DNA of 15,555 nucleotides, taken from assembly GCA_002391275.1 (NCBI GenBank), contig DGSC01000046.1, positions 1 through 15,555 of the forward strand, given 5' to 3'. Position numbers and translations under genes: made by a program. This DNA comes from Prevotellaceae bacterium UBA4372 (lineage in GTDB: Bacteria; Bacteroidota; Bacteroidia; Bacteroidales; Bacteroidaceae). Below are positions 8,013-15,359 of the stretch, piece by piece. The notes below the pieces were generated by a model. That model did no database searches. It was given only the letters and a program-made list of their open reading frames with translations, and was not told where the DNA came from. Within the stretch, counting starts at the first letter, position 1, and each line of letters opens with the position of its first letter.

Positions 8013-8921
8013 ATGACTGATTCACAAGATTTCCTTTACTCTAATACGTCTATGACTTCGCGCGTACATATATTTATATGTATGTGCGCATTTCTGTTTG
8101 CGGCCTTATGCCCGACTGATTCTTTGGCAAAAATCAACAAGTCCAAGCGAAAAGCGGCTGACATCGCCGAAGAAATGGACAACATGCCACAGCCAGATGC
8201 CCCACTCACACCTCTTACGCCACAACCCAGGCTTTCCAATGAAACAGAGTTAATCAACAACAATAAAGGCATAGCCGCGCAACATCGTCCTAACCGGAGA
8301 ATCGCAGGCATTGACGTTTCCCACTATCAGGGTGCTATCAACTGGCACGAAGTAGCACGCAGCGGGGATGTTGCCTACGTTTACATCAAGGCCACAGAGG
8401 GGGCAGGACTCGTGGACAACACCTATCGCACAAACCTCAATGGTGCCAGACGCGCAGGATTGCACGTAGGCATTTATCATTTCTACATTCCAAGTGTAAG
8501 CCCCCAACAGCAATTTGCCAACCTGCGCAACGCGGTCAACCTCAAGGAAATGGACCTGCTGCCTATCATCGACATCGAACGACGAGGCCGCGAGCCCCTA
8601 CAGAAGTTCCAGCAAAACCTGAAGACCTTCATCCAGATGGTGGAACGCCACTATGGCGTGCGACCAATCCTCTACTGCTCTCGCGATTTCTACAATAAAT
8701 ATCTCAGCGGACCTTTTACACATTATAATTACATGGTCGCCCGATATGCCGAGGAGGTACCGAAGCTTTGCGACGAAGCCCCATTCGTGATGTGGCAGTA
8801 TTCGGCTACAAGCCGTGTAAGAGGCATTCACGGCAATGTAGACCGCAGTTGTTTCATGGATCATTATACGCTCGAAGATATACTGATATCCAACCCTGCT
8901 TCACGCTCATCAAGCAGATAA
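8013..8921 (+). CDS. exported GH25-family lysozyme-like muramidase
   Basis: A 302-residue protein (289 if translation starts at the internal ATG 8052). Residues about 97-290 form a glycoside hydrolase family 25 domain: GIDVSHYQG with Asp101, AYVYIKATEG, and the central LLPIIDIE with Asp187 and Glu189 as expected catalytic residues, then RPILYCS and MWQYS near the end. GH25 enzymes cut the MurNAc-GlcNAc bond of peptidoglycan. A signal peptide fits best from Met14 (MTSRVHIFICMCAFLFAALC, with a probable cleavage after SLA at about 39), which suggests the real start may be 8052; it is unresolved. A basic, then Pro/Thr-rich linker (about 40-95) separates it from the domain. It sits 3 bp after cdd and so is likely co-transcribed. 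The role could be wall turnover or attack on other cells; the sequence does not decide. Confidence 0.88.
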   Translation: MTDSQDFLYSNTSMTSRVHIFICMCAFLFAALCPTDSLAKINKSKRKAADIAEEMDNMPQPDAPLTPLTPQPRLSNETELINNNKGIAAQHRPNRRIAGIDVSHYQGAINWHEVARSGDVAYVYIKATEGAGLVDNTYRTNLNGARRAGLHVGIYHFYIPSVSPQQQFANLRNAVNLKEMDLLPIIDIERRGREPLQKFQQNLKTFIQMVERHYGVRPILYCSRDFYNKYLSGPFTHYNYMVARYAEEVPKLCDEAPFVMWQYSATSRVRGIHGNVDRSCFMDHYTLEDILISNPASRSSSR

Positions 8922-8960
8922 ATATCGGAGCAGCCAAGGGCCGAAAAAAACACAGCCGGC

Positions 8961-9092
8961 TGCATCGGGCAATTCTCTTAGGTGCATCGGCCAATTCTCT
9001 TAGGTGCATCGGCCAATTCTCTTAGGCGTATCGACCAATTCTCTTAGGTGCATCGGCAAATACGGTTAGGCGCATCTGCAGAATCCAGTAAG
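8961..9092. repeat. 22-bp tandem repeat array, about six units decaying towards the right
   Basis: Consecutive 22-bp units start at 8961, 8983, 9005, 9027, 9049 and 9071. The shared core is GCATCGGCCAATTCTCTTAG. Units 2 and 3 are identical, unit 1 differs by one base, unit 4 by three, unit 5 by several, and unit 6 (9071-9092) is barely recognisable. The period is not a multiple of three, so the array does not code for a repeat peptide. There are no spacers, so it is not CRISPR. It ends about 100 bp upstream of the -7 box of the Nfn gene. Its function is unknown; 22 bp equals about two helical turns, which would place bound proteins on one face of the DNA. Confidence 0.92.
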
Positions 9093-9130
9093 AATAATGT
9101 GCAAGAGTAGCTAGAAATAGAATGATATTT

Positions 9131-9164
9131 GTCAAAAATGATAGCCCAAAGACGCAATTTTGAC
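9131..9164. promoter_or_regulatory. inverted repeat upstream of the Nfn promoter (possible operator)
   Basis: GTCAAAA at 9131-9137 and TTTTGAC at 9158-9164 are perfect inverted 7-bp arms separated by 20 nt. They lie roughly 45 to 80 bp upstream of the predicted Nfn transcription start, a location suitable for an activator site. This could be chance in AT-rich DNA; no regulator is recognised. Confidence 0.25.
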
Positions 9165-9195
9165 CCATCAGAACAATTATGCAATTATTTTTGTA

Positions 9196-9203
9196 TACCT
9201 TTG
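9196..9203 (+). promoter_or_regulatory. candidate -7 box for the Nfn-to-mnmE run
   Basis: TACCTTTG is an exact match to TAnnTTTG and would place the transcription start near 9209-9211, giving a leader of about 42 nt before ATG 9253. No good -33 TTTG is found at 19-23 nt upstream, which could mean dependence on an activator or simply a weak element. Confidence 0.5.
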
Positions 9204-9252
9204 TAGCTGAAAATTAAACCCATAACAAAGCAGAACAACCAAGCACAACAAA

Positions 9253-11637
9253 ATGAATAAGATTGTAGCAAAAGAACAGTTTTCAGAGAAGGTATATAAA
9301 CTCGTTGTAGAAGCTCCCCTCATTGCCAAGGCACGCAGGGCAGGACACTTCGTAATCGTACGCGTAGGCGACAAAGGCGAACGCATGCCGCTGACCATAG
9401 CCGATGCCGACACCAAGGCGGGCACAATAACGCTCGTAGTGCAAAAAGTGGGCGTCAGCTCCACAAAACTTTGCGACCTGAACGTCGGCGACGAAATCAC
9501 AGATGTCGTAGGACCTTTAGGCAAGGCCACACATATCGAGAACTTCGGCACCGTAGTCTGCGCCGGTGGCGGCGTAGGCGTAGCTCCGATGTTGCCTATC
9601 ATCAAAGCCTTGAAAGCTGCTGGCAACCGCGTTGTCAGTGTGCTGGCAGGCCGAAGCAAGGACCTAATCATCCTTGAGGACGAGGTGAGAAAGCACTCCG
9701 ACGAAGTCATCATCATGACCGACGACGGTTCGTATGGCCAAAAAGGCGTAGTTACCGTAGGCATAGAGCAAGTCATCCAGCGCGAGAAAGTCGACAAGGT
9801 GTTTGCCATCGGCCCTGCCATCATGATGAAGTTCTGCTGTCTGCTGACGAAGAAATATGGAATATCTACGGATGTCTCGCTCAACACCATCATGGTGGAT
9901 GGCACGGGCATGTGCGGCGCCTGCCGTATCACCGTGGGAGGCAAGACCAAGTTCGTCTGCGTCGACGGCCCGGAATTTGACGGCCACGAAGTGGACTTCG
10001 ACGAGATGCTTTCCCGCATGACTGCTTTCAAGCCAGAGGAAATGGAGGCGTTTGAAGCTTTCTCTAAGCAACAGGCACCTTCGGCTCTCAAGGATTCCCA
10101 GGAATCTGCTGTTACGAATCCGCAAGGCCAGCCCTCCTCTACCCCAACGGATAAAGCGCCAAACGATTCAGCAACAGATTCCAACACATCCCTCACCGAC
10201 CGCAATGCCCCCTGGCGTGCTGAACTTCGCTCCTCAATGAAGGCTAAGGAGCGCACGGCCATTCCTCGTGTAATCATGCCTGAACTCGACCCTGTATATC
10301 GAGCCACTACACGTACAGAAGAGGTCAATCAGGGGCTTACGATAGAACAAGCACAGCAGGAAGCACACCGATGCCTCGATTGTGCCAAACCTACTTGTAT
10401 GGAAGGCTGTCCCGTGGGCATTCAGATTCCCTCGTTCATCAAGAATATCGAACGCGGCAACTTCCTTGGAGCTGCCAAAGTTCTGAAACAAACCTCTGCC
10501 CTACCCGCTGTATGCGGTCGTGTATGTCCGCAAGAGAAGCAGTGCGAAAGCCGATGCATACATCTTAAAATGAACGAACCGGCCGTAGCTATCGGCTATC
10601 TGGAGCGGTTCGCTGCCGACTACGAACGAGAGAGCGGCAATATGGCTTTACCCGAATGTGCGCCCGCAAATGGTATAAAGATAGCTGTTGTCGGCTCGGG
10701 ACCTTCCGGACTTAGCTTTGCTGGCGACATGGCCAAATACGGCTACGACGTCACTGTCTTCGAGGCTCTTCACGAAATAGGCGGCGTGCTCAAGTACGGT
10801 ATTCCTGAATTTAGGTTGCCTAACGCTATTGTAGATGTAGAAATTAACAATCTTGAAAAGATTGGTGTGCATTTCATAAAAGACTGTATCATAGGCAAGA
10901 CAATAACCGTAGATGAACTAAAGCAAGAAGGCTTCCAAGGCATATTCGTAGGCTCTGGAGCAGGCTTGCCCAACTTCATGAACATCCCGGGTGAAAACCT
11001 TAAAGGCATTCTCTCAAGCAACGAATATCTTACACGCATCAACCTCATGGACGCTTCAAGTGCCGACAGCGACACTCCTATCCATCGGGCTAAGAACGTG
11101 ATGGTTGTAGGAGGCGGAAACACGGCGATGGACTCTTGCCGCACAGCTAAACGCCTTGGAGCCGAACGCGTTTTCATTGCCTACAGACGATCGGAAGCGG
11201 AAATGCCTGCACGTCTGGAAGAGGTTAAACACGCGAAAGAGGAAGGCATCGAGTTCCTCACCCTCCACAATCCCATCGAATATCTCGGCGATGAAAACGG
11301 AAATGTGAAAGCGGTAGTGCTTCAGAAAATGGAGCTCGGAGAGCCGGATGCCAGCGGACGACGCTCACCTCAGCCCATTCCTGGTGCCACAGAGACCATC
11401 GAAATAGACCAGGCTATCGTTGCTGTTGGCGTTTCGCCCAATCCCATCGTTCCTACAAGTATTGACGGACTGGAATTGGGACGCAAGAACACCATCGTCG
11501 TGAATGAAGGTATGCAGACAAACATTCCTACCATCTTCGCTGGTGGTGACATCGTTCGTGGCGGAGCTACCGTTATACTGGCCATGGGAGATGGCCGGAA
11601 GGCAGCTCAAAAAATGCATGAATTCTTAAACAAATGA
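9253..11637 (+). CDS. fused NfnA-NfnB: NADH-dependent ferredoxin:NADP+ oxidoreductase (often annotated PyrK/GltD fusion)
   Basis: A 794-residue single chain joining two enzyme subunits. Residues 1 to about 270 are a PyrK/FNR-like NfnA part: FAD region RMPLT (44-48), nucleotide-binding CAGGGVGVAP (103-112) and a [2Fe-2S] loop with Cys221, Cys224 and Cys236. Residues about 275-335 are a Ser/Thr/Pro/Gln-rich linker. From about 340 comes the NfnB/GltD-like part: eight cysteines for two [4Fe-4S] clusters (374, 377, 382, 386, 421, 425, 431, 435), FAD motif GSGPSG (481-486), NADP(H) motif GGGNTA (620-625) and the C-terminal AGGD (763-766). In separate-subunit homologues this enzyme couples NADH, ferredoxin and NADPH by flavin-based electron bifurcation, and that role is inferred here. 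Database names such as dihydroorotate dehydrogenase B subunit/glutamate synthase reflect homology only; no pyrD or gltB partner is present in the window. First gene of a four-gene run. Confidence 0.93.
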   Translation: MNKIVAKEQFSEKVYKLVVEAPLIAKARRAGHFVIVRVGDKGERMPLTIADADTKAGTITLVVQKVGVSSTKLCDLNVGDEITDVVGPLGKATHIENFGTVVCAGGGVGVAPMLPIIKALKAAGNRVVSVLAGRSKDLIILEDEVRKHSDEVIIMTDDGSYGQKGVVTVGIEQVIQREKVDKVFAIGPAIMMKFCCLLTKKYGISTDVSLNTIMVDGTGMCGACRITVGGKTKFVCVDGPEFDGHEVDFDEMLSRMTAFKPEEMEAFEAFSKQQAPSALKDSQESAVTNPQGQPSSTPTDKAPNDSATDSNTSLTDRNAPWRAELRSSMKAKERTAIPRVIMPELDPVYRATTRTEEVNQGLTIEQAQQEAHRCLDCAKPTCMEGCPVGIQIPSFIKNIERGNFLGAAKVLKQTSALPAVCGRVCPQEKQCESRCIHLKMNEPAVAIGYLERFAADYERESGNMALPECAPANGIKIAVVGSGPSGLSFAGDMAKYGYDVTVFEALHEIGGVLKYGIPEFRLPNAIVDVEINNLEKIGVHFIKDCIIGKTITVDELKQEGFQGIFVGSGAGLPNFMNIPGENLKGILSSNEYLTRINLMDASSADSDTPIHRAKNVMVVGGGNTAMDSCRTAKRLGAERVFIAYRRSEAEMPARLEEVKHAKEEGIEFLTLHNPIEYLGDENGNVKAVVLQKMELGEPDASGRRSPQPIPGATETIEIDQAIVAVGVSPNPIVPTSIDGLELGRKNTIVVNEGMQTNIPTIFAGGDIVRGGATVILAMGDGRKAAQKMHEFLNK

Positions 11638-12905
11638 GAAAACTAATAATCTTTACGATCCTAACCTTGATAGTTGTTGTTGCACGGCCGCAGAAAAGAA
11701 GAGCGGCCGGCAACAACAATGCTATACCTGCATTGCAACTGGCCAAACAGGCAATAGACGATTACGACTTTGAAAGGGCTGAAGAGATTATCGAAAAGGA
11801 GATAACAGCACTTAAAAAGAAAAAGCTGCCGACGACCGACGCTGAAAACCTACTGCATGCTACCCGACAGGGACGAATAAAATTGCATGCAACGGAACGC
11901 ATCGTTATCATCGACAGCATTGTTTGCAAGAAAGAAGAAGCCGTGAAAGCTATTCACATTGGCAAGGAAAACGGTCGTATAGACACCTACGCTTCCACCT
12001 ACCACACCAAAGATACGAATGGAGCCACAATCTACGAAAACGAATTCGCCAATAAACGTTACCTTGCAGTTCCAGACAACGACAATCCAAACACGTTGAA
12101 ACTGGCGGTATCCGACAAGATAGCCGATCAATGGAGCGAACCCGTACTGCTGACAGGTCTTAATGCAGACGAAACGCAGAACTATCCGTTCCTGCTCTCC
12201 GACGGGCTCACTTTATACTATGCAGCAAAAGGTACAGAAAGTATTGGGGAATATGATATCTTCGTCAGTCGCGCCGACGGAGAAGACGGCTCATTCTTAG
12301 CACCGGAAAACATGGGGTTCCCCTTCAATTCCATCAGCAACGACTATCTGTTGGCAATCGACGAATATTATCAGTTAGGATGGTTCGTCACAGACAGATG
12401 GCAAGAAGAAGGAAATGTTTGCATCTATATCTTCATCCCCAACGAAACAAGAGAAATATTTGACGATAGTTTCTCTGAACAGGATTTACGAAAATACGCA
12501 AAAATCAATAGCATAAAAGATACTTGGAAATTCATCGATAGTAAAGCTTTAGCCGAGGCTCGACAAAGATTGGAAAACTTGAAGACGGATAAAAATAATG
12601 GCAAAGTAAAACGTGGAGACTTCACCTTCCCCATCGACAATGACAGAACATACTTTGCCCTATCCGATTTTAAGTCGGCTGAAGCAAGAAACAAGATGCA
12701 AGAATGGCTGAAATTGAGCAAAACAAATGCAACAGATGCTACAATGTTATCAAGATTACGAGATAACTATTCCGCTGCATCATCCACGCAAAAAGAACAA
12801 CTCAAACAAACGATCTTGGATTTGGAAAAAAATGTCGAACTCCAAGAACGAAAACTGAATGATTTAGCTAAAGAAATCAGAAATACAGAAATAGCAAATC
12901 AATAA
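11634..12905 (+). CDS. exported protein of unknown function with WD40-like/PD40-type propeller segment
   Basis: A 423-residue protein starting with a signal peptide (residues 1 to about 19, MRKLIIFTILTLIVVVARP). Residues about 28-60 look like a TPR-type helical segment (ALQLAKQAIDDYDFERAEEI). The middle region (about 150-270) resembles PD40/WD40-like beta-propeller blades, for example YPFLLSDGLTLYYAAKG and EYDIFVSRADGEDGSF, as found in exported Bacteroidetes proteins linked to OmpA-type domains. No OmpA domain is present here. The C-terminal 80 residues are charged and predicted helical, probably coiled coil. It overlaps the Nfn gene by 4 nt (ATGA), which suggests translational coupling, although a periplasmic protein has no obvious role with a cytosolic redox enzyme. 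I cannot assign a function. Confidence 0.8.
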   Translation: MRKLIIFTILTLIVVVARPQKRRAAGNNNAIPALQLAKQAIDDYDFERAEEIIEKEITALKKKKLPTTDAENLLHATRQGRIKLHATERIVIIDSIVCKKEEAVKAIHIGKENGRIDTYASTYHTKDTNGATIYENEFANKRYLAVPDNDNPNTLKLAVSDKIADQWSEPVLLTGLNADETQNYPFLLSDGLTLYYAAKGTESIGEYDIFVSRADGEDGSFLAPENMGFPFNSISNDYLLAIDEYYQLGWFVTDRWQEEGNVCIYIFIPNETREIFDDSFSEQDLRKYAKINSIKDTWKFIDSKALAEARQRLENLKTDKNNGKVKRGDFTFPIDNDRTYFALSDFKSAEARNKMQEWLKLSKTNATDATMLSRLRDNYSAASSTQKEQLKQTILDLEKNVELQERKLNDLAKEIRNTEIANQ

Positions 12906-12954
12906 TTATAAATAGACCTAACATTAATTTGAAAAACCTTTAAAACAAACTAAT

Positions 12955-13827
12955 ATGAAAAAAGTATTTCCTCCATCAGAACTTATAATAAACGAAGACG
13001 GCAGTGCATTTCATCTGCACGTACGTCCTGAATATCTTGCAGATAAAGTCATACTCGTCGGCGATCCTGGACGCGTTCAAACAGTGGCAGCACATTTCGA
13101 CCGACTCGAATGTGACATACAGAGCCGAGAGTTCCACACGATAACAGGCTGGTACCAAGGTAAGCGCATCACCGTCGTTTCAACAGGCATCGGTTGCGAT
13201 AACATAGATATCGTCATGAACGAGCTTGATGCCTTGGCCAACATCGACTTCCAGACTCGCACGGAGAATGACGAGCACCGCACACTCTCCATCGTACGCA
13301 TCGGCACCTGCGGTGGTCTGCAGCCCTTCACGCCAACAGGCTGCTTCATTGCATCGGTCAAGAGCATCGGTTTCGATGGTCTGCTCAACTACTACGATGG
13401 CCGTAACGACGTATGTGACCTTGCTCTCGAAGAGGCTTTCAAGAAACACATGAACTGGTCGCCGCTGAAGGGATCTCCCTATGTGGCACAAGCCGACCCT
13501 GAGCTTATCGAAAAGATTGCACAGGACGATATGGTACGAGGCATCACCATCGCTTGCGGGGGTTTCTACGGTCCGCAAGGCCGTCAGATACGTCTGCGTA
13601 TACAAGATCCACAGCAGAACGAGAAAGTGGAAGCTTTCGAGTACGGTGACCTCCGCATCTGCAACTTCGAGATGGAGTCGTCAGCCGTAGCAGGCCTGGC
13701 TTCTTTGCTCGGCCATCGCGCCATGACATGCTGTATGGTCATAGCAAATCGCTACACCACAGAAATGAACACCGAGTATAAAAACTCCATCGACACGCTC
13801 ATCCAAAAAGTTCTCGATCGCATCTAA
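12955..13827 (+). CDS. udp: nucleoside phosphorylase, probably uridine phosphorylase
   Basis: A 290-residue cytosolic enzyme of the PNP/UDP phosphorylase family. Seen: phosphate-binding GDPGR (36-40), GTCGGLQ (117-123) and the ribose/base-pocket EMESS (239-243). The family cleaves nucleosides with phosphate to base plus ribose-1-phosphate. The GFYGPQGRQIR stretch (about 202-212) corresponds to where uridine phosphorylases carry a uracil-binding Gln-x-Arg, which favours uridine, but purine or other pyrimidine substrates are not excluded from sequence alone. It is somewhat longer than E. coli Udp (253 aa). It lies 49 bp after the exported unknown protein, in an AT-rich gap without an exact -7 box, and its TAA stop touches the mnmE ATG. 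Together with cytidine deaminase it would provide pyrimidine salvage. Confidence 0.85.
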   Translation: MKKVFPPSELIINEDGSAFHLHVRPEYLADKVILVGDPGRVQTVAAHFDRLECDIQSREFHTITGWYQGKRITVVSTGIGCDNIDIVMNELDALANIDFQTRTENDEHRTLSIVRIGTCGGLQPFTPTGCFIASVKSIGFDGLLNYYDGRNDVCDLALEEAFKKHMNWSPLKGSPYVAQADPELIEKIAQDDMVRGITIACGGFYGPQGRQIRLRIQDPQQNEKVEAFEYGDLRICNFEMESSAVAGLASLLGHRAMTCCMVIANRYTTEMNTEYKNSIDTLIQKVLDRI

Positions 13828-15174
13828 ATGACAGATACTATATGCGCTCTGGCCACCGCAACTGGCGGTGCTCTTGGAATTATAAGAATCTCAGGCCCTC
13901 AGTCGCTTGAGATTCTTTCGCACATCTTCTCCAAGAACCTCTCTGACGCTGAACCAAATACGCTGCACTACGGACACATCAAAGAGAACACAAAGATTGT
14001 GGATGAAGTAGTAGTCAGTGTGTTCCGGGCTCCTCATTCCTATACTGGCGAGGACAGCGTAGAGATTTCTTGTCATGGATCTCATTTTATACTGAATAAA
14101 GTGCTGGAGCTGTTGATACAAAACGGCTGCCGCATGGCCGAACCTGGAGAATATACCAAGCGTGCATACCTCAACGGTAAGATGGACCTGAGCCAAGCTG
14201 AAGCCGTTGCTGACCTCATAGCCTCCACCAACCGTGCTTCGCACCAAATGGCTATGAGTCAGCTCAAGGGACATTTCTCATCAGAGCTTTTAAGACTGCG
14301 CAACAAGCTATTAGAACTTACATCATTACTGGAGCTCGAGTTAGACTTTGCCGATCATGAAGAACTTGAATTTGCTGACAGGAATAAGCTGCTGGATATT
14401 GCCGAGAAGATAGATAAGCGCATCACTACCCTCGCTCACTCTTTTGAAACAGGTCAGGCTCTGAAACGAGGTATTCCTATTGCCATCATAGGACGAACAA
14501 ATGTAGGAAAGTCAACATTACTAAACAGTCTTTTGAAAGACGAGCGTGCGATAGTGTCGGACATTCACGGTACAACAAGAGACACGGTTGAGGATGTTGT
14601 AGACATTCATGGCATAACATTCAGAGTCATCGATACGGCTGGAATACGTCAGACCGAAGATGAAGTAGAGCAGATTGGCATACAACGTACATATAACGCC
14701 ATAGCCAAAGCCCGCATCATCCTATGGCTTTTTGATGAAACGCCTGAGAAGAACGAAATAGAAGACATCATCAAGCGGACTGAAGGCAAGGCTCTTATTC
14801 CCGTACACAATAAAAGCGACCTTACACCTGCCAGTTGTACTGCCATTGCAAAGATTCCCGTCATTTCAATTAGTGCCAAACAAAAGCAGAACATCGAAGC
14901 GCTTGAGCAGCGCATCTATCAGTCCGCAGCAATACCAGATATACAAGAGGGCGATGTCATCGTCAGTAGCGCACGTCATTATAATGCATTACTTCGTGCC
15001 CATGAAGCTCTCGCCCGCGTCCTTGAAGGCATGCGCCATGACCTACCCTCCGATCTCATTGCAGAAGACCTCCGCCTTGTAATTGACGATCTGGCCCAAA
15101 TCACAGGCCAGACACGCATTACCCCCGCTGAAGTTCTCGAAAATATTTTCAGCCACTATTGCGTGGGAAAATAG
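13828..15174 (+). CDS. mnmE: tRNA uridine-34 modification GTPase MnmE (TrmE)
   Basis: A 448-residue protein, near the usual 450. The N-terminal folate-binding domain begins ICALATATGGALGIIRISG and contains the SYTGEDSVEISCHG and MAEPGEYTKRAYLNGKMDLS stretches. A helical domain follows, then an inserted G domain: G1 GRTNVGKST (222-230), G2 TTRDT (249-253), G3 DTAG (269-272) and G4 NKSD (328-331). The C-terminus is the family signature Cys-Val-Gly-Lys (445-448), with the catalytic-type Cys445. With MnmG it installs the carboxymethylaminomethyl (or aminomethyl) group on wobble uridine 34 of certain tRNAs; mnmG is not in the window. It begins directly after the udp stop codon and is followed by an intrinsic terminator, so it ends the transcript. 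The reading frame is intact to the TAG stop. Confidence 0.97.
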   Translation: MTDTICALATATGGALGIIRISGPQSLEILSHIFSKNLSDAEPNTLHYGHIKENTKIVDEVVVSVFRAPHSYTGEDSVEISCHGSHFILNKVLELLIQNGCRMAEPGEYTKRAYLNGKMDLSQAEAVADLIASTNRASHQMAMSQLKGHFSSELLRLRNKLLELTSLLELELDFADHEELEFADRNKLLDIAEKIDKRITTLAHSFETGQALKRGIPIAIIGRTNVGKSTLLNSLLKDERAIVSDIHGTTRDTVEDVVDIHGITFRVIDTAGIRQTEDEVEQIGIQRTYNAIAKARIILWLFDETPEKNEIEDIIKRTEGKALIPVHNKSDLTPASCTAIAKIPVISISAKQKQNIEALEQRIYQSAAIPDIQEGDVIVSSARHYNALLRAHEALARVLEGMRHDLPSDLIAEDLRLVIDDLAQITGQTRITPAEVLENIFSHYCVGK

Positions 15175-15193
15175 AATACGATTAACGGTCATC

Positions 15194-15212
15194 ACTCGAT
15201 ATTACTCGATAT
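15194..15212. repeat. 9-bp direct repeat ACTCGATAT, two copies
   Basis: ACTCGATAT occurs at 15194-15202 and 15204-15212, one base apart (period 10), 20 bp after the mnmE stop codon. Function unknown; it could be a protein-binding site or chance. Confidence 0.5.
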
Positions 15213-15250
15213 GACTAAATCGTTTATTTCCAAGCATTTCCACACTCGCC

Positions 15251-15285
15251 ATATCATCAGCGTTAATCGTTGATGATATTTTTTT
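15251..15285 (+). terminator. rho-independent terminator after mnmE
   Basis: The arms ATATCATCAGCG (15251-15262) and CGTTGATGATAT (15268-15279) form a 12-bp stem with one G-U pair and a 5-nt loop TTAAT, followed directly by a run of T to 15285. It would end the four-gene transcript that starts at the Nfn gene. The stem is AT-rich at its base but long. Confidence 0.85.
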
Positions 15286-15293
15286 CGCTCATT

Positions 15294-15314
15294 TTTGTAC
15301 GTTATTTGTACGTT
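15294..15314. repeat. tandem pair of TTTGTACGTT
   Basis: TTTGTACGTT occurs at 15294-15303 and 15305-15314, separated by a single A (period 11, about one helical turn). GTAC is palindromic within each copy. It lies just past the mnmE terminator. It may be a binding site for a regulator or recombinase of the following element; this is inference. Confidence 0.6.
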
Positions 15315-15359
15315 TGGGAAAAACCTAACGTTGGCACATGCTCACTCAATGTCTCCGAC

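Larger units (their letters stand above)
8922..9252. other. non-coding gap between the GH25 gene and the Nfn fusion
   Basis: This 331-bp stretch contains no plausible gene. It holds a 10-bp palindrome CAGCCGGCTG (8953-8962), the 22-bp tandem repeat array (8961-9092), an inverted repeat GTCAAAA/TTTTGAC (9131-9164) and a -7 promoter box (9196-9203). I see no clear GC-rich hairpin with a T-tract that would terminate the cdd-GH25 transcript. Confidence 0.7.

Noticed and set aside
8052..8150. Lipoprotein signal in the GH25 protein (Cys33 in FAALC)
   Set aside because: The residue before the Cys is Leu rather than Gly/Ala/Ser, so it is not a lipobox; ordinary cleavage after SLA fits better.
8961..9092. 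CRISPR array
   Set aside because: The 22-bp units are directly adjacent with no unique spacers, and there are no cas genes in the window.
9177..10328. A 383-residue open frame on the minus strand opposite the NfnA part
   Set aside because: It lies wholly antisense to a confidently recognised enzyme, has Ser/Thr/Arg-rich low-complexity content with no domain I recognise, and its length is explained by the codon use of the sense gene.
12906..12954. Separate promoter for the nucleoside phosphorylase (TTAATTTG in the 49-bp gap)
   Set aside because: It does not match TAnnTTTG at the second base and has no -33 partner; read-through from upstream is the simpler view.
15164..15322. TGGGAAAA at the end of mnmE (15164-15171) and again at 15315-15322 as an att-site direct repeat
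   Set aside because: The identity is only 8 bp with no extension on either side, too short to argue for integration between the two.
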